Numbered from the stretch's first letter, positions 1 to 10,279 are shown. The stretch is DNA of 64,000 bases from Bacteroidota bacterium (GCA_017303895.1 JAFLBF010000004.1:232719-296718); one strand, 5' to 3'. Numbers and translations are program-made. The notes: a model not told the origin generated them from the sequence alone.

Positions 1-189
1 ACGGTATTGTTGCTTGTGACCTCCACCGATGTAACGCATAGTCATTTTCCCGGTATTATCGCGTCCACCGGATTTTTTTACAGGTGCTAATAAACTTTTT
101 TCAGGTTTAGAAGCTGTAATGTCAGCGTTATCACTTACTAATTTGAAACGCTGTCCGGGTGTTAAGGGTCTTAATTTTTTTAAAGCCAT
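1..189 (-). CDS. rplB: 50S ribosomal protein L2, N-terminal fragment
   Basis: These are the first 63 codons of L2; the gene continues past the left edge of the window. The ATG is at 187-189, and the translation begins [16 protein letters not shown] and reaches the [13 protein letters not shown] segment typical of L2. L2 is a primary 23S rRNA-binding protein needed for subunit association and peptidyl-transferase centre assembly. It lies 22 bases downstream of rplW in the conserved S10 gene order, so it is almost certainly cotranscribed with it. Identity is certain from sequence and position; only its 3' part is missing here. Confidence 0.97.
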   Translation of the reverse strand, partial: MALKKLRPLTPGQRFKLVSDNADITASKPEKSLLAPVKKSGGRDNTGKMTMRYIGGGHKQQYR

Positions 190-211
190 TTCTTCTTCTC
201 TTTATTTTATT

Positions 212-502
212 TTAGATGCTTGCGTAAAAATCAATTGTCTCTCCTGCTTTCAAGGTAACAATAGCTTTTTTATGTTTGTTTACACGCCCGATCGCCAATC
301 CTCTGGTGGTGTTACGGGATTTAACCTTACCAATGTAATTTTGAGTATTTACAGACTCAACAGAAACACCATAAAGTTTTTCTACAGCAGATTTGATCTC
401 TACTTTGTTAGCTGTTTTAGCTACCACAAATCCATAGCGATTATTTTTCTCGCCTTGGGCTGTCATTTTCTCGGTTATAACCGGTTTTACTATAATGCTC
501 AT
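212..502 (-). CDS. rplW: 50S ribosomal protein L23
   Basis: A 96-residue L23 of normal length. It binds domain III of 23S rRNA and forms part of the docking site for trigger factor and SRP at the tunnel exit. Recognisable parts are the N-terminal PVITEKMT segment (residues about 7-14), the middle VEIKSAVEKLYGVSVESVNT segment, and a basic loop that touches rRNA. It begins 4 bases after the rplD stop and ends 22 bases before rplB, so it sits inside the S10 transcription unit. There is no Shine-Dalgarno sequence, as is usual in Bacteroidota. Confidence 0.97.
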   Translation of the reverse strand: MSIIVKPVITEKMTAQGEKNNRYGFVVAKTANKVEIKSAVEKLYGVSVESVNTQNYIGKVKSRNTTRGLAIGRVNKHKKAIVTLKAGETIDFYASI

Positions 503-506
503 GTTA

Positions 507-1136
507 TTAATTACCTAATAAGTTTTCAATTTCTTTTACCGAGCTCTCTACCAATAATAGATTTTGCGCGTTCAAAATGTCGTAAGTGTTTAAATCTGAA
601 GCAGTTACAACCTTTGCATTGGTCAAATTTCGGGACGACAAATATACATTTTTATTTGAATCTCCCAACACCAATAGCGTTTTTTTGTCAGAAAGCTTTA
701 AATTATTGATCAAATCAACGTATTTCTTTGTTTTTGGAGCATCAAAAGAGAAGTCTTCCAAAATAGTGATGTTGTTATCTTTTGCTTTATAAGTTAAAGC
801 AGAAATACGAGCTAATCTCTTTAATTTCTTATTTAATTTGAAAGAGTAATCTCTTGGACGTGGACCGAAAATACGACCACCACCTACGATAGTACCAGAC
901 TTGATACTACCAGCACGTGCTCCACCAGTACCTTTTTGTTTCTTTAGTTTTTTGGTTGACCCAGATACTTCATTTCTTTCTTTTGATTTGTGAGTACCTT
1001 GGCGCTTATTTGCTAAATGTTGTTTAACATCCAAATAAATGGCGTGGTCATTCGGCTCAATGCCAAAGATTGCATCGTTTAAGCTTACCTTCTTTGAAGT
1101 AGCTTTACCGCTTATATTTACTACTGATACTTCCAT
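507..1136 (-). CDS. rplD: 50S ribosomal protein L4
   Basis: L4 of 209 residues, starting at the ATG at 1134-1136 ([11 protein letters not shown]). A longer reading that begins inside rplC is possible but adds 19 residues that do not resemble L4. With this start, the gene begins 1 base after the rplC stop codon, an arrangement typical of translational coupling. The long basic loop with [19 protein letters not shown] (about residues 70-90) lines the exit tunnel. In enterobacteria L4 represses its own S10 operon; whether that occurs here cannot be judged from this sequence. Confidence 0.96.
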   Translation of the reverse strand: MEVSVVNISGKATSKKVSLNDAIFGIEPNDHAIYLDVKQHLANKRQGTHKSKERNEVSGSTKKLKKQKGTGGARAGSIKSGTIVGGGRIFGPRPRDYSFKLNKKLKRLARISALTYKAKDNNITILEDFSFDAPKTKKYVDLINNLKLSDKKTLLVLGDSNKNVYLSSRNLTNAKVVTASDLNTYDILNAQNLLLVESSVKEIENLLGN

Positions 1137-1137
1137 T

Positions 1138-1761
1138 TTATTTTTCAATTGTAACGTATGAACCTTTTGCTCCTGCGATTGAACCTTTAACAATTAAAAG
1201 GTTTTTATCAGCGATCACTTTTACTACTTCTAAGTTTTGAATTTTAACACGGTTTCCACCCATTCTACCAGCCATACGCATTCCTTTGAATACGCGAGAT
1301 GGCCATGAAGATGCTCCTAATGATCCTGGAGCTCTTTCTCTATCGTGCTGACCGTGAGATTTGTTAGCGTGACCAACACCACTAAAGTTGTGACGTTTTA
1401 CAACACCTTGAAATCCTTTACCTTTTGAAGTACCGGCAACATCAACGAAATCACCTTCTGCGAATAACTCAACAGTTACAGTTTCGCCAAGATTCTTTTG
1501 ATCATCGAAATGTTTAAATTCTACAATTCTACGTTTAGGAGTGGTAGAGGCTTTCGCAAAGTGACCTTTCATTGCAGAAGAAGTGTGTTTTTCTTTCTTC
1601 TCATCAAAAGCTAACTGAACTGAAGCATAACCGTCTTTCTCCAAGGTTTTTACTTGCGTAACAACGCAAGGACCAGCTTCGATAACTGTGCATGGTATGT
1701 ATTTACCATTGGCACCGAAAATACTGGTCATTCCAATTTTTTTACCTATTATTCCAGACAT
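1138..1761 (-). CDS. rplC: 50S ribosomal protein L3
   Basis: L3 of 207 residues, a normal length. It is one of the two proteins that initiate 23S rRNA assembly, and its long loop reaches the peptidyl-transferase centre. Visible signatures are the N-terminal [12 protein letters not shown], the [19 protein letters not shown] loop (about residues 110-128) and the [17 protein letters not shown] stretch. It lies 35 bases after rpsJ and ends 1 base before the rplD start. Confidence 0.97.
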   Translation of the reverse strand: MSGIIGKKIGMTSIFGANGKYIPCTVIEAGPCVVTQVKTLEKDGYASVQLAFDEKKEKHTSSAMKGHFAKASTTPKRRIVEFKHFDDQKNLGETVTVELFAEGDFVDVAGTSKGKGFQGVVKRHNFSGVGHANKSHGQHDRERAPGSLGASSWPSRVFKGMRMAGRMGGNRVKIQNLEVVKVIADKNLLIVKGSIAGAKGSYVTIEK

Positions 1762-1796
1762 TTTATTTAGTTATTATTATTTACTTATTGAATTAA

Positions 1797-2105
1797 TTAC
1801 GATGCTTTGATCTCTACTTCTACTCCACTTGGCAACTCTAATTTCATTAAAGCGTCAACTGTTTTTGAAGTTGAGTTGTAGATATCTAACAATCTTTTGT
1901 ATGAACAAAGTTGAAATTGCTCACGCGCTTTCTTGTTAACGTGTGGTGAACGTAAAACAGTGTAGATCTTCTTTTGTGTTGGCAATGGAATTGGACCACT
2001 TACAACAGCTCCTGTCATTTTCACAGTTTTAACAATTTTCTCAGCAGACTTGTCAACTAAGTTGAAGTCGTAAGATTTTAATTTGATTCTGATTTTTTGG
2101 CTCAT
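1797..2105 (-). CDS. rpsJ: 30S ribosomal protein S10
   Basis: S10 of 102 residues ([20 protein letters not shown]), full length. It is a 30S head protein that also acts as NusE in antitermination complexes. Recognisable features are the [20 protein letters not shown] loop and the [13 protein letters not shown] segment. The gene follows fusA by 27 bases, so the str and S10 clusters run together here; tuf, which lies between them in many other phyla, is absent. Confidence 0.97.
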   Translation of the reverse strand: MSQKIRIKLKSYDFNLVDKSAEKIVKTVKMTGAVVSGPIPLPTQKKIYTVLRSPHVNKKAREQFQLCSYKRLLDIYNSTSKTVDALMKLELPSGVEVEIKAS

Positions 2106-2132
2106 AGTTTTATATAAAGAACGTTAGATATT

Positions 2133-4250
2133 TTATACTTTTTCAGCTGCTTTACCTTTTGCTTTTGCAATTACATCATCAGCAATGTTACGTGGAGTTT
2201 CTGCATAGTGAGAGAATTCCATTGTACTAGTCGCACGGCCTGAAGTGATGGTACGTAATTGAGTTACGTAACCGAACATTTCTGACAATGGAACTTTAGC
2301 TTTTACTACTTGAGCAGTACCTTTAGAGTCCATACCTTCGATCTGACCTCTACGTTTGTTCAAGTCACCTACAACGTCACCCATGTTTTGCTCCGGTGTG
2401 ATAACCTCCACTTTCATGATCGGCTCTAACAATACCGGCTTACATTTTGGTAATGCTTCACGGAATGCTGTACGAGCACAGATCTCAAATGATAATGCAT
2501 CTGAATCGACATTGTGATAAGATCCATCGATCAATCTCACTTTCATAGAATCCATTGGATAACCAGCTAATACACCGTTTACCATTGCTTGACGGAATCC
2601 TTTTTCAACTGCAGGGATAAATTCACGAGGAATGTTACCACCGGTGATCTCATTAACGAATTGGAAACCATCTTTTGCGATATCCCACTCTGCATCCACT
2701 GGAGACACAACAAATTTGATATCCGCAAATTTACCGCGACCACCTGATTGTTTTTTGTAAACCTCACGGTGTTCAACAGAACCATTGATCGTTTCTTTGT
2801 ATGATACTTGAGGTGCACCTTGGTTAACCTCAACTTTAAATTCACGTTTTAAACGGTCAACAATGATCTCCAAGTGAAGCTCACCCATACCGCTAATGAT
2901 CGTTTGACCACTATCTTCATCCGTTTTAACACGGAAGGTAGGATCCTCTTCAGCTAATTTGTTCAATGCTACACCTAATTTATCTAAGTCAGCTTGAGTT
3001 TTAGGCTCAATTGCCACACCGATAACCGGCTCAGGGAATTGCATTGCTTCAAGAACCATTGGATTCTTTTCATCACAAAGTGTATCACCTGTACGGATAT
3101 CTTTAAATCCTACTGCTGCTCCGATATCACCTGCTTCGATAGACTCGATCGCATTTTGCTTGTTTGCATGCATTTGGAAGATACGGGAAATACGTTCTTT
3201 GTTACCGGAACGGGTATTTAACACGTAAGAACCTGCATCCAAACGACCAGAGTATGCACGGAAGAATGCTAAACGACCTACGAATGGGTCAGTAGCAATT
3301 TTAAATGCTAAAGCAACAAATGGCTCAGATGCATCCGGCTTACGAGTGATCTCTGCCCCTGTATCTGGATTTGTTCCTTTGATATTTTCTTTATCTAATG
3401 GTGATGGCATTAATTCCATTACCAAATCCAACATTGTTTGAACACCTTTGTTTTTGAAAGATGAACCACAAACCATTGGAACGATCTTGTTCGCTAAACA
3501 TGCTTGACGCAACGCTGCCAACACCTCTGCTTCAGTGATCGTTTCAGGAGCTTCAAAGAATTTCTCCATCAATTTATCATCATATTCAGAAACAGCTTCC
3601 AATAATTTCTCTCTCCACTCCAATACATCATCCTTCATATCATCAGGAATAGGCACTTCAGTGAAAGTCATTCCTTTATCTTCTTCATTCCAAACAATAC
3701 CACGGTTGTTGATCAAATCAACTACACCTTTGAATGTTTCTTCAGCACCGATTGGTAATTGCAAAGGAATTGCATTACCACCCAAAATTTCACGCACCTG
3801 CTTCACTACGTTTAAGAAGTCAGCACCTTGACGGTCCATTTTGTTAACGAAACCGATACGGGTTACGTTATAGTTGTTAGCCAAACGCCAGTTTGTCTCT
3901 GATTGAGGCTCAACACCATCAACAGCAGAAAATAAGAAAACTAAACCATCAAGGATACGTAATGAACGGTTCACCTCAACTGTAAAGTCAACGTGGCCCG
4001 GAGTATCGATAATGTTTAATTTGTATTTATTGTTACGGTAATTCCAGAAACATGTAGTAGCAGCAGATGTAATGGTGATACCACGCTCTTGCTCTTGTAC
4101 CATCCAGTCCATTGTTGCAGCACCATCATGTACCTCACCAATTTTGTGATTAACTCCTGTATAATAAAGGATACGCTCAGTTGTTGTTGTTTTACCAGCA
4201 TCAATATGAGCAGCGATCCCGATATTTCTTGTATATTTTAAATCTGACAT
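2133..4250 (-). CDS. fusA: Elongation factor G
   Basis: EF-G of 705 residues, the GTPase that drives translocation and, with RRF, ribosome recycling. The N-terminal G domain has the P-loop [15 protein letters not shown] (about residues 14-28), switch [11 protein letters not shown] and the [10 protein letters not shown] nucleotide-specificity motif. Domains II-V follow, including the [11 protein letters not shown] stretch and the [18 protein letters not shown]-terminal signature. Length and motifs fit the canonical bacterial enzyme. It sits 21 bases after rpsG and 27 before rpsJ within the ribosomal cluster, which supports the housekeeping EF-G rather than a paralogue such as EF-G2 or TetQ. 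Confidence 0.97.
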   Translation of the reverse strand: MSDLKYTRNIGIAAHIDAGKTTTTERILYYTGVNHKIGEVHDGAATMDWMVQEQERGITITSAATTCFWNYRNNKYKLNIIDTPGHVDFTVEVNRSLRILDGLVFLFSAVDGVEPQSETNWRLANNYNVTRIGFVNKMDRQGADFLNVVKQVREILGGNAIPLQLPIGAEETFKGVVDLINNRGIVWNEEDKGMTFTEVPIPDDMKDDVLEWREKLLEAVSEYDDKLMEKFFEAPETITEAEVLAALRQACLANKIVPMVCGSSFKNKGVQTMLDLVMELMPSPLDKENIKGTNPDTGAEITRKPDASEPFVALAFKIATDPFVGRLAFFRAYSGRLDAGSYVLNTRSGNKERISRIFQMHANKQNAIESIEAGDIGAAVGFKDIRTGDTLCDEKNPMVLEAMQFPEPVIGVAIEPKTQADLDKLGVALNKLAEEDPTFRVKTDEDSGQTIISGMGELHLEIIVDRLKREFKVEVNQGAPQVSYKETINGSVEHREVYKKQSGGRGKFADIKFVVSPVDAEWDIAKDGFQFVNEITGGNIPREFIPAVEKGFRQAMVNGVLAGYPMDSMKVRLIDGSYHNVDSDALSFEICARTAFREALPKCKPVLLEPIMKVEVITPEQNMGDVVGDLNKRRGQIEGMDSKGTAQVVKAKVPLSEMFGYVTQLRTITSGRATSTMEFSHYAETPRNIADDVIAKAKGKAAEKV

Positions 4251-4271
4251 TTCAGTATATGTGTATTATGA

Positions 4272-4739
4272 TTAGAATCTAAAGTGAGAGAATGCTTTAT
4301 TCGCATCAGCCATTTTGTGAACATCTTCTTTCTTTTTGAAAGCAGCACCTTCTTCTTTAGAAGCTGCGATGATCTCACCGGCTAATTTTTGAGCCATTGA
4401 TTTTTCGTTACGTTTACGAGCATAAAGGATCATCCATTTGATACCCATTGATACTTTTCTCTCAGGACGGATCTCTGAAGGAATTTGAAAAGTAGCACCA
4501 CCAACTCTACGGCTACGAACCTCAACAGATGGAGTAACATTGCTTAATGCTTTTTTGAATACTTCTAAACCGTCTTGTTCAGTACGTTTTTGAACAGTAT
4601 CAATTGCATCATAAAATACCTCATAAGAAGTATTCTTTTTGCCATCATACATTAAGTTGTTTACAAAACGTGTTACCAACACATCATTAAACTTTGGATC
4701 AGGTAACAAAATTCTTTTTTTAGCTCTTGACTTTCTCAT
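4272..4739 (-). CDS. rpsG: 30S ribosomal protein S7
   Basis: S7 of 155 residues. It nucleates assembly of the 30S head and contacts the E-site tRNA. Signatures include [17 protein letters not shown] at the N-terminus, the [18 protein letters not shown] segment (about residues 70-87), and the basic [19 protein letters not shown] helix region. It lies 27 bases downstream of rpsL and 21 upstream of fusA, in the standard str order. Confidence 0.97.
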   Translation of the reverse strand: MRKSRAKKRILLPDPKFNDVLVTRFVNNLMYDGKKNTSYEVFYDAIDTVQKRTEQDGLEVFKKALSNVTPSVEVRSRRVGGATFQIPSEIRPERKVSMGIKWMILYARKRNEKSMAQKLAGEIIAASKEEGAAFKKKEDVHKMADANKAFSHFRF

Positions 4740-4766
4740 TTTAGTCTATGGAATTACTAGTTTCTA

Positions 4767-5171
4767 TTATTTTTTCTTAGCAGGTGCTGCTGGAGCTCCT
4801 TTTTTAGGTTTTTTAGTACCGTATTTAGAACGTCTTTGGTTACGACCTTCTACACCAGAAGTATCTAATGCACCACGAACGATGTGGTAACGTACACCCG
4901 GTAAATCTTTTACCCTTCCGCCACGGATCAACACAATTGAGTGTTCTTGCAAGTTGTGTCCTTCTCCCGGAATGTAAGCAGTTACCTCTTGTTTGTTTGT
5001 TAAACGAACACGGGCAACTTTACGCATTGCCGAATTTGGTTTTTTAGGAGTTGTTGTGTACACACGAGTACAAACTCCACGTTTTTGTGGACTTGATTCT
5101 AGAGCTGCTGATTTACTTTTGTTAACCGCTTTTGCTCTTCCTTTACGCACTAATTGCTGTATTGTAGGCAT
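4767..5171 (-). CDS. rpsL: 30S ribosomal protein S12
   Basis: S12 of 134 residues, which shapes the decoding centre. The conserved [20 protein letters not shown] loop is present with the usual lysine before PNS, the position where streptomycin resistance mutations are known in other bacteria; a second conserved stretch is [20 protein letters not shown]. The C-terminus carries an Ala/Pro/Lys-rich extension (APAAPAKKK), making it about ten residues longer than E. coli S12. It is the first gene of the ribosomal cluster and has a promoter and a short structured leader upstream (5219-5268). Confidence 0.97.
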   Translation of the reverse strand: MPTIQQLVRKGRAKAVNKSKSAALESSPQKRGVCTRVYTTTPKKPNSAMRKVARVRLTNKQEVTAYIPGEGHNLQEHSIVLIRGGRVKDLPGVRYHIVRGALDTSGVEGRNQRRSKYGTKKPKKGAPAAPAKKK

Positions 5172-5238
5172 TTTCTGGTATTATTTTTTTGTCAATTTTT
5201 GTTATAAATAAAATACACCCCCGCTTTTTTGGGGAGGG

Positions 5239-5268
5239 CAAAGGTAAAAATTTTTTGTTACAAACAAC
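5239..5268 (-). promoter_or_regulatory. Promoter of the rpsL-rpsG-fusA-S10 cluster
   Basis: On the minus strand a perfect Bacteroidota -7 box, TACCTTTG (5239-5246), is preceded by GTTG at 5265-5268 with an 18-base gap, close to the TTTG-N19-TAnnTTTG consensus. Transcription would begin near 5232, leaving a leader of about 60 bases before rpsL. A small hairpin with a CCCC/GGGG stem (5219-5234) lies at the predicted 5' end of the transcript. Confidence 0.75.
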
Positions 5269-5419
5269 AGTTAGTTGAAAAAAAATATTCTTTTTTTCTT
5301 GCAAATTTTGGTTTTCGAGGTTAAAATTCGCCAAAATGCTTATGAAATTTAGGTTCTGACCGACCAACTACTTCAAAATATTTTATTAATTTGCGTTTCA
5401 GAATCATAAAAAAATCAAA

Positions 5420-5881
5420 ATGAGCCAAAAGATCACCTACCGGAATTTAAGAAATTACAAATACCAAGTAGTGGAAGATTATACGATCGATATTCCGGCT
5501 CAGTGCAAAATTGAACTTCCCATCAAAGAAGACATTATTTGGCCCAGTGCTGCCAAAACCTTCATAAAGCTTGCTAAAACAGGGCAGTTGACCATTTTTA
5601 AGGGCTATGCCTGGGATGGACCAAGCGGACCAACCATTGACACCAAAGATTTTATGCGCGGATCCCTCGTTCATGATGCCCTCTACCAGCTTATTAGGGA
5701 AGAAAAGCTTGATTATTCTAACAGGGATGCATCCGACAGGATCATCCAGCGTTTGTGCCTCAACGATGGTATGAACATCATCAGAGCAGCCTATGTTTAC
5801 CGTTTTCTGAAGTGGTTTGGTGGAGCTGCCGCAAAACCCGGAAAAAAAGACGACCAAGTGGTTATTATGACCGCCCCTTAA
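5420..5881 (+). CDS. DUF1353-like conserved protein
   Basis: A 153-residue cytoplasmic protein without signal peptide or membrane segment. The core FKGYAWDGPSGPTIDTKDF (about residues 68-86) followed by GSLVHDALYQLIR (about 89-101) resembles the DUF1353 family, whose members have a similar Gly/Asp loop followed by an HDALY motif; I base the call on that resemblance only. No function is established for the family that I can apply here. The gene is divergent from rpsL across 248 bases and is followed 9 bases later by the T9SS protein at 5891. An imperfect -7 box (TTAATTTG, 5386-5393) lies upstream. Confidence 0.6.
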   Translation: MSQKITYRNLRNYKYQVVEDYTIDIPAQCKIELPIKEDIIWPSAAKTFIKLAKTGQLTIFKGYAWDGPSGPTIDTKDFMRGSLVHDALYQLIREEKLDYSNRDASDRIIQRLCLNDGMNIIRAAYVYRFLKWFGGAAAKPGKKDDQVVIMTAP

Positions 5882-5890
5882 ATACATAAC

Positions 5891-7036
5891 ATGATAAATA
5901 AACTCTGCTCCTTTCTCCTGCTTTTTTGCTTCACATTGAACTTCAAAGCACAAACAACACCTGCATTTGGACCTGAAATACCGGTAAATTTCATTGGCGT
6001 TACTACCGATGCCATGGAGCCTCACCTCTCCCCTGACGGAAATGCACTTTTCTTTAACAGTTTAAATGACGGCATCACCACTAGTCTGTTTTATGGTGGA
6101 AAAATAAATGATAGCACCTTTCAATTGGTTGGTGCTGTGCCTATCGTGAATCAGGCCACCACTCCGCGACTCGATGCAGTTGCTTCGCTCGATACAGCCA
6201 ATAATTTTTACTGGGTTTCTACCCGCAATTATCCATTCGACTTTGATAACCTTCACAGGATCCGCTTTCTTCAATCAGGCTACACGAATTTTGGAAGAGT
6301 ACATGGCAATTTCTACATCTACTCTCCCGGCTGGTTGATCATGGATGCTGCGATCAGTCATTATGGCGAGCAATTGATCTATTGTAATGCTTATTTCAAC
6401 AACTGCACGGGTGTTCCTTGCAAAGCTTCGTTGGGGATTGCCGACAAGATAAATGATTCTACTTTTAATAAGACTGCCAACTCCGGTGCCATCCTGGCCG
6501 CCTTAAACGATACAGCCAATTACATTGTTTATGCGCCCCAACTAACCGAGGATGGTTTGGAGCTTTATTTTACACGACTGGCACATGCCAGCACGAATAC
6601 TGAAATCTGTGTAGCCACCCGGAACAATGTGAGCGATCCCTTTGGAATACCTACTGTACTTATCAGTTCGCCCGGTAATTTACCGGAAGCGGCAACCATT
6701 TCCACGGATAAATCAAAGATCTATTATCACAAAAAAGAAGGAGGTATCTTTAAATTATTCCTGAGATACCGCACACTCGCCACTTCCGTGAGTGAGCAGA
6801 AAGAATTAGCTGCAAAATTTTATCCTAATCCTGCACATGAAAAGATCGTTATTGAATACAATTCCAGTGAACACTTCCACATCAGCATCAGCAACGTTTG
6901 GGGTGAGATCGTGCTTCTTGAAAAAGATTGTTTACAGAGTAAAGAGCTAGCGATAGATAAATTAAAAGCAGGGACTTATTTTGTGGAGATCGAATCAGGT
7001 CAGAAGCGCACAATGCAAAAATTGATCAAGCAGTAA
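5891..7036 (+). CDS. Secreted beta-propeller-like protein with T9SS sorting domain
   Basis: A 381-residue protein with an N-terminal signal peptide (about residues 1-20, ending FKAQ). The middle has several WD40/PD40-like strand motifs: EPHLSPDGNALFFNS, APQLTEDGLELYFTR and EAATISTDKSKIYYHKK, consistent with a TolB-type propeller. The last 80 residues match a type A T9SS C-terminal domain (AAKFYPNPAHEKIVIEY ... LKAGTYFVEIESGQK ... KLIKQ), so the protein is probably exported through T9SS and anchored or released at the surface. Ligand and role are unknown. Its 3' end overlaps the convergent topB by 11 bases. Confidence 0.8.
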   Translation: MINKLCSFLLLFCFTLNFKAQTTPAFGPEIPVNFIGVTTDAMEPHLSPDGNALFFNSLNDGITTSLFYGGKINDSTFQLVGAVPIVNQATTPRLDAVASLDTANNFYWVSTRNYPFDFDNLHRIRFLQSGYTNFGRVHGNFYIYSPGWLIMDAAISHYGEQLIYCNAYFNNCTGVPCKASLGIADKINDSTFNKTANSGAILAALNDTANYIVYAPQLTEDGLELYFTRLAHASTNTEICVATRNNVSDPFGIPTVLISSPGNLPEAATISTDKSKIYYHKKEGGIFKLFLRYRTLATSVSEQKELAAKFYPNPAHEKIVIEYNSSEHFHISISNVWGEIVLLEKDCLQSKELAIDKLKAGTYFVEIESGQKRTMQKLIKQ

Positions 7037-9257
7037 AAGCTAAACGCCAATCGCAACCTGATTTCCAATTACTGCATCCATAAGCCGTTTTACCTTTTAT
7101 TACATTACCTGTTTGGCATTTTGGGCAAAGAGCCGGAACTTTTTCTTTCTTTGATTTTGTAGCTGCTGCTTGCTTTTCCTCAAATTCAATATTCAGATCT
7201 GAAGATAATTTCAGTAGTCCATCTTTTTTTACACCACCCATGTCAAAACCTTTAATAACAGCTGTTTTACCTTTTTCGAGCAGTAAACGGATCTGAGCAT
7301 CCGTCAATTTTTTACCCATTATTTCAAATGGCACTTTAAAATCACAGCCATTTTTAAAATTGCTACAACCAAAAGCAGTTTTACCTTTCAGCATGTTTCC
7401 CGACTTACATTTCGGACATTCCAACACAGAGTTGGCGGATTTTTTTTCTTTTGTTTCAGCAGTTTCAAGTGCAATCCGCTTTCCACTTTCATTCTTCACT
7501 TGCATCACCAGGTCGCCTACCATTTGCTTCATCTCCTGTAAAAACTGCTCCGCCTGATAATCGCCCTTTTCGATCTGACGCAATTTAAACTCCCAATTCC
7601 CTGTCATTTCAGCCGACTTTAACAGATCATTATTAATGGTCATGATCAATTCCATACCTGTTATGGTTGGGATAATATTTTTTCGCTCACGCTTAATATA
7701 ATTTCTTCTGAAAAGCGTTTCAATAATTGCAGCACGGGTACTCGGGCGACCAATACCATTATCTTTCATCAGATCACGTAACTCTTCATCTTCCACCTGT
7801 TTTCCGGCTGTTTCCATTGCACGCAACAATGTTGCTTCCGTATATGGCTTAGGTGCAGTGGTTTTTCCTTCTTTTAAAAAGGCTTCATGAGCTCCTTTTT
7901 CACCCTGAATAAATTCAGGCAAAATTTGTGTCTCCTCTTTTTCATCTTCTTCCGACACCGCTTCTTTTTCATACACCACTCTCCAACCTGCATCCAGGAT
8001 CTGCTTCCCTGTTGCTTTGAACTCAAGTGTTTTCACACTTCCTAAAACAGTGGTATTCGACACTTCACAATCTTTATAAAACACGGAAAGAAAGCGTTTA
8101 GCAATTATATCATACACATTCAATTCCGCACCGATCAAGCCTTGCGCTCTCACGTCAGTAGGAATAATAGCATGGTGATCTGTCACTTTTTTATCATCAA
8201 ATACCTTGTTCGATTTACGGATAGGCTCAGCTAATAAAGGTTGAACAAGACTTTGATAATTGACCATACTCTGCATGATACCCGGAATTTTTGGATACAT
8301 ATCATCAGGCAAATAAGTAGTATCCACGCGTGGATAGGTCACTAATTTTTTCTCGTATAAATTTTGAATGGTCTTCAAGGTATCATCGGCCGAGAATCCA
8401 AACTTTTTGTTACACTCCACTTGTAGTGCAGTAAGGTCGAATAAACGGGGCGGACTCTCCTTACCTTTTTTAGTCTCCACTAAGGTGATCTCAAAAGGCT
8501 CATCTTTGATAGAACTTAATATATCTTCTGCTTTTGTTTTCTCATCTCCGCTGAAACGCTCTATCTGCGCATTGAAAATAACATCCCTGTATTTTGTTTT
8601 TAATTCAAAAAACACAGCCGATTTGAAATTATTGATCTCTATCTGACGATTGACGATCATGGCCAATGTAGGTGTTTGAACCCTTCCAACCGATAGTACC
8701 TGACGGTTTCCATTACCATATTTGATCGTATACAAACGGGTAGCATTCATTCCTAACAGCCAATCCGCTGCTGCTCTGGAATAACCTGCAAAATAAAGCC
8801 GGTCATAATCTTTCGCTTCTTTCAATTTCTTGAATCCATCCCTGATAGCCTCTTCTGTTAATGAGGAGATCCACAAGCGTTTCATTGGTTTTTTGCAATT
8901 GGCTTTTGCAAACACCCAACGCTGGATCAGTTCTCCTTCTTGCCCGGCATCACCACAGTTAATAACCTCTTCGGCATTTTCAAACAACGTGGCAATTGTA
9001 TTGAACTGCTTTTCTATTCCTTTATCATTTTTGAGTTTGATACCAAATTTTTGAGGAAGAATGGGAAGCATGTTTAAATTCCATTCACGATAGGCCGAAT
9101 CGTATTCATGCGGCTCTTTTAGCTCACACAAGTGCCCGAAGGTCCATGTTACCTGATAGCCATTGCCTTCGTAATAGCCGTCCTTACGTTGTTTTGCACC
9201 AACAATATCAGCTATCTCTTTTGCAACACTTGGCTTTTCGGCAATACATACTTTCAT
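7026..9257 (-). CDS. topB: DNA topoisomerase III-type (type IA) enzyme
   Basis: A 743-residue type IA topoisomerase that relaxes or decatenates DNA through a 5'-phosphotyrosine intermediate. The Toprim domain begins at the N-terminus (MKVCIAEKPSVAKEIADIVG) and includes NCGDAGQEGELI. The catalytic tyrosine is in KKLVTYPRVDTTYLP. Later come NGIGRPSTRAAIIETL and, at the C-terminus, two zinc ribbons (CPKC-x10-GCSN and CPKC-x10-GCSNW type). The start is the ATG at 9255-9257, because a longer reading would need a TTG and adds nine residues ahead of the Toprim strand. TopB-like enzymes also occur on Bacteroidota mobile elements, but nothing mobile is seen nearby. It converges on and overlaps the preceding gene by 11 bases. 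Confidence 0.92.
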   Translation of the reverse strand: MKVCIAEKPSVAKEIADIVGAKQRKDGYYEGNGYQVTWTFGHLCELKEPHEYDSAYREWNLNMLPILPQKFGIKLKNDKGIEKQFNTIATLFENAEEVINCGDAGQEGELIQRWVFAKANCKKPMKRLWISSLTEEAIRDGFKKLKEAKDYDRLYFAGYSRAAADWLLGMNATRLYTIKYGNGNRQVLSVGRVQTPTLAMIVNRQIEINNFKSAVFFELKTKYRDVIFNAQIERFSGDEKTKAEDILSSIKDEPFEITLVETKKGKESPPRLFDLTALQVECNKKFGFSADDTLKTIQNLYEKKLVTYPRVDTTYLPDDMYPKIPGIMQSMVNYQSLVQPLLAEPIRKSNKVFDDKKVTDHHAIIPTDVRAQGLIGAELNVYDIIAKRFLSVFYKDCEVSNTTVLGSVKTLEFKATGKQILDAGWRVVYEKEAVSEEDEKEETQILPEFIQGEKGAHEAFLKEGKTTAPKPYTEATLLRAMETAGKQVEDEELRDLMKDNGIGRPSTRAAIIETLFRRNYIKRERKNIIPTITGMELIMTINNDLLKSAEMTGNWEFKLRQIEKGDYQAEQFLQEMKQMVGDLVMQVKNESGKRIALETAETKEKKSANSVLECPKCKSGNMLKGKTAFGCSNFKNGCDFKVPFEIMGKKLTDAQIRLLLEKGKTAVIKGFDMGGVKKDGLLKLSSDLNIEFEEKQAAATKSKKEKVPALCPKCQTGNVIKGKTAYGCSNWKSGCDWRLAFTA

Positions 9258-9281
9258 CAGGTCACTCCATTTTAAGACGTC

Positions 9282-9289
9282 CAAAAATA
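9282..9289 (-). promoter_or_regulatory. Possible -7 box for topB
   Basis: Minus-strand TATTTTTG matches TAnnTTTG and lies 24 bases before the topB ATG. A TTTG lies 21 bases further upstream (9311-9314), a slightly long spacing. Confidence 0.45.
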
Positions 9290-9397
9290 ATACGCCTTTA
9301 TGCTTTTCATCAAAAATGATTTAATGTTTTATCAACAATACAGCAGTTTTTACATATTTCTATTAAATTTACTCGCTCATAAAAATCAGCACCAATT

Positions 9398-10000
9398 ATG
9401 AAAAGATTACTGCTTTTATTTACTCTATTACTTGCGACCACCTATTCCTTTGCAAAAGAAAAGAAGCCGAAATTAGAAAAAGGACTGTATGCCGAAATTG
9501 AAACCACCAAAGGAAAAATCCTACTCCAATTGGAATTTGAGAAAACTCCATTAACAGTGGCCAATTTTGTTGGTTTGGCAGAAGGCAAGATCAAAAATTC
9601 AGCAAAAGGAGAAGGTGTTCCATATTACAACGGATTAAAATTTCATCGTGTTATTCCAAACTTTATGATACAAGGAGGCGATCCGGCTGGAAACGGAAGT
9701 GGAGGTCCGGGTTATAAATTCAAAGATGAATTTCATGCTGATCTTAAACATACCGGACCAGGAATATTATCTATGGCGAATGCCGGACCGGGTACAAATG
9801 GATCGCAGTTTTTCATTACACATGTCAAAACACCTTGGCTGGACAATAAGCACAGCGTATTCGGACATGTAGTAAGCGGACAAGAAGTTGTAAATGCGAT
9901 ACAACAAGGCGATGAAATTGTTAGCATCAAGATCATTCGTATTGGAAAAGCAGCAAAAAAATTCAAAGCAGCAAAAGTGTTTGCTGAACTAAATAAATAA
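9398..10000 (+). CDS. Exported cyclophilin-type peptidyl-prolyl isomerase
   Basis: A 200-residue protein with a signal peptide ([19 protein letters not shown]) followed by a cyclophilin domain. The characteristic motifs are present: [21 protein letters not shown] (about residues 86-106), [18 protein letters not shown] (about 125-142) and [14 protein letters not shown]. The catalytic Arg and the Gln of MIQGGD are present. It catalyses proline cis-trans isomerisation, probably in the periplasm. The next gene starts 2 bases after its stop, and it heads a tight plus-strand run reaching 14269. Confidence 0.92.
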   Translation: MKRLLLLFTLLLATTYSFAKEKKPKLEKGLYAEIETTKGKILLQLEFEKTPLTVANFVGLAEGKIKNSAKGEGVPYYNGLKFHRVIPNFMIQGGDPAGNGSGGPGYKFKDEFHADLKHTGPGILSMANAGPGTNGSQFFITHVKTPWLDNKHSVFGHVVSGQEVVNAIQQGDEIVSIKIIRIGKAAKKFKAAKVFAELNK

Positions 10001-10002
10001 TT

Positions 10003-10272
10003 ATGATAGCAACTGTAGAGATCAGCATGTATGCGTTAACAGATGGTTATGCTGAAAAGGTGATCGATTTTATTCAAAGAGTTAAAAAACATCCGGCAAT
10101 TAAAGTAGAAGTAAATGGCTTGAGTACACAGCTATTTGGGGAGTATGACCATTTAATGGATGTATTGAAAAAAGAGATGCGAACCGATTTTGAAAATGGC
10201 AAAGCCGTTTTCTTATTAAAGCTTGCAGGAAGTGAATTAACAAAAGATAAATTACCCGAAATTTTAAAATAG
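10003..10272 (+). CDS. Thiamine-binding (MTH1187/YkoF-like) protein
   Basis: An 89-residue protein with the ferredoxin-like pattern of the MTH1187/YkoF family: an initial strand VEISMYALTDGYAEKVIDFI, a helix, then VNGLSTQLFGEYDHLMDVL. Some family members bind thiamine or its pyrimidine moiety; binding here is an inference from the family. It lies between the PPIase (2-base gap) and ftcD (7-base gap), so it is part of that transcription unit, though no thiamine genes are nearby. Confidence 0.7.
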   Translation: MIATVEISMYALTDGYAEKVIDFIQRVKKHPAIKVEVNGLSTQLFGEYDHLMDVLKKEMRTDFENGKAVFLLKLAGSELTKDKLPEILK

Positions 10273-10279
10273 AATTTGT

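Noticed and set aside
119..709. A 196-codon open frame on the plus strand opposite rplW and rplD
   Set aside because: Both minus-strand ribosomal proteins are intact and conserved; the plus reading resembles no protein and is a shadow.
5386..5393. TTAATTTG as promoter of the DUF1353-like gene
   Set aside because: The second base is T instead of A and no -33 is seen; mentioned with the gene only.
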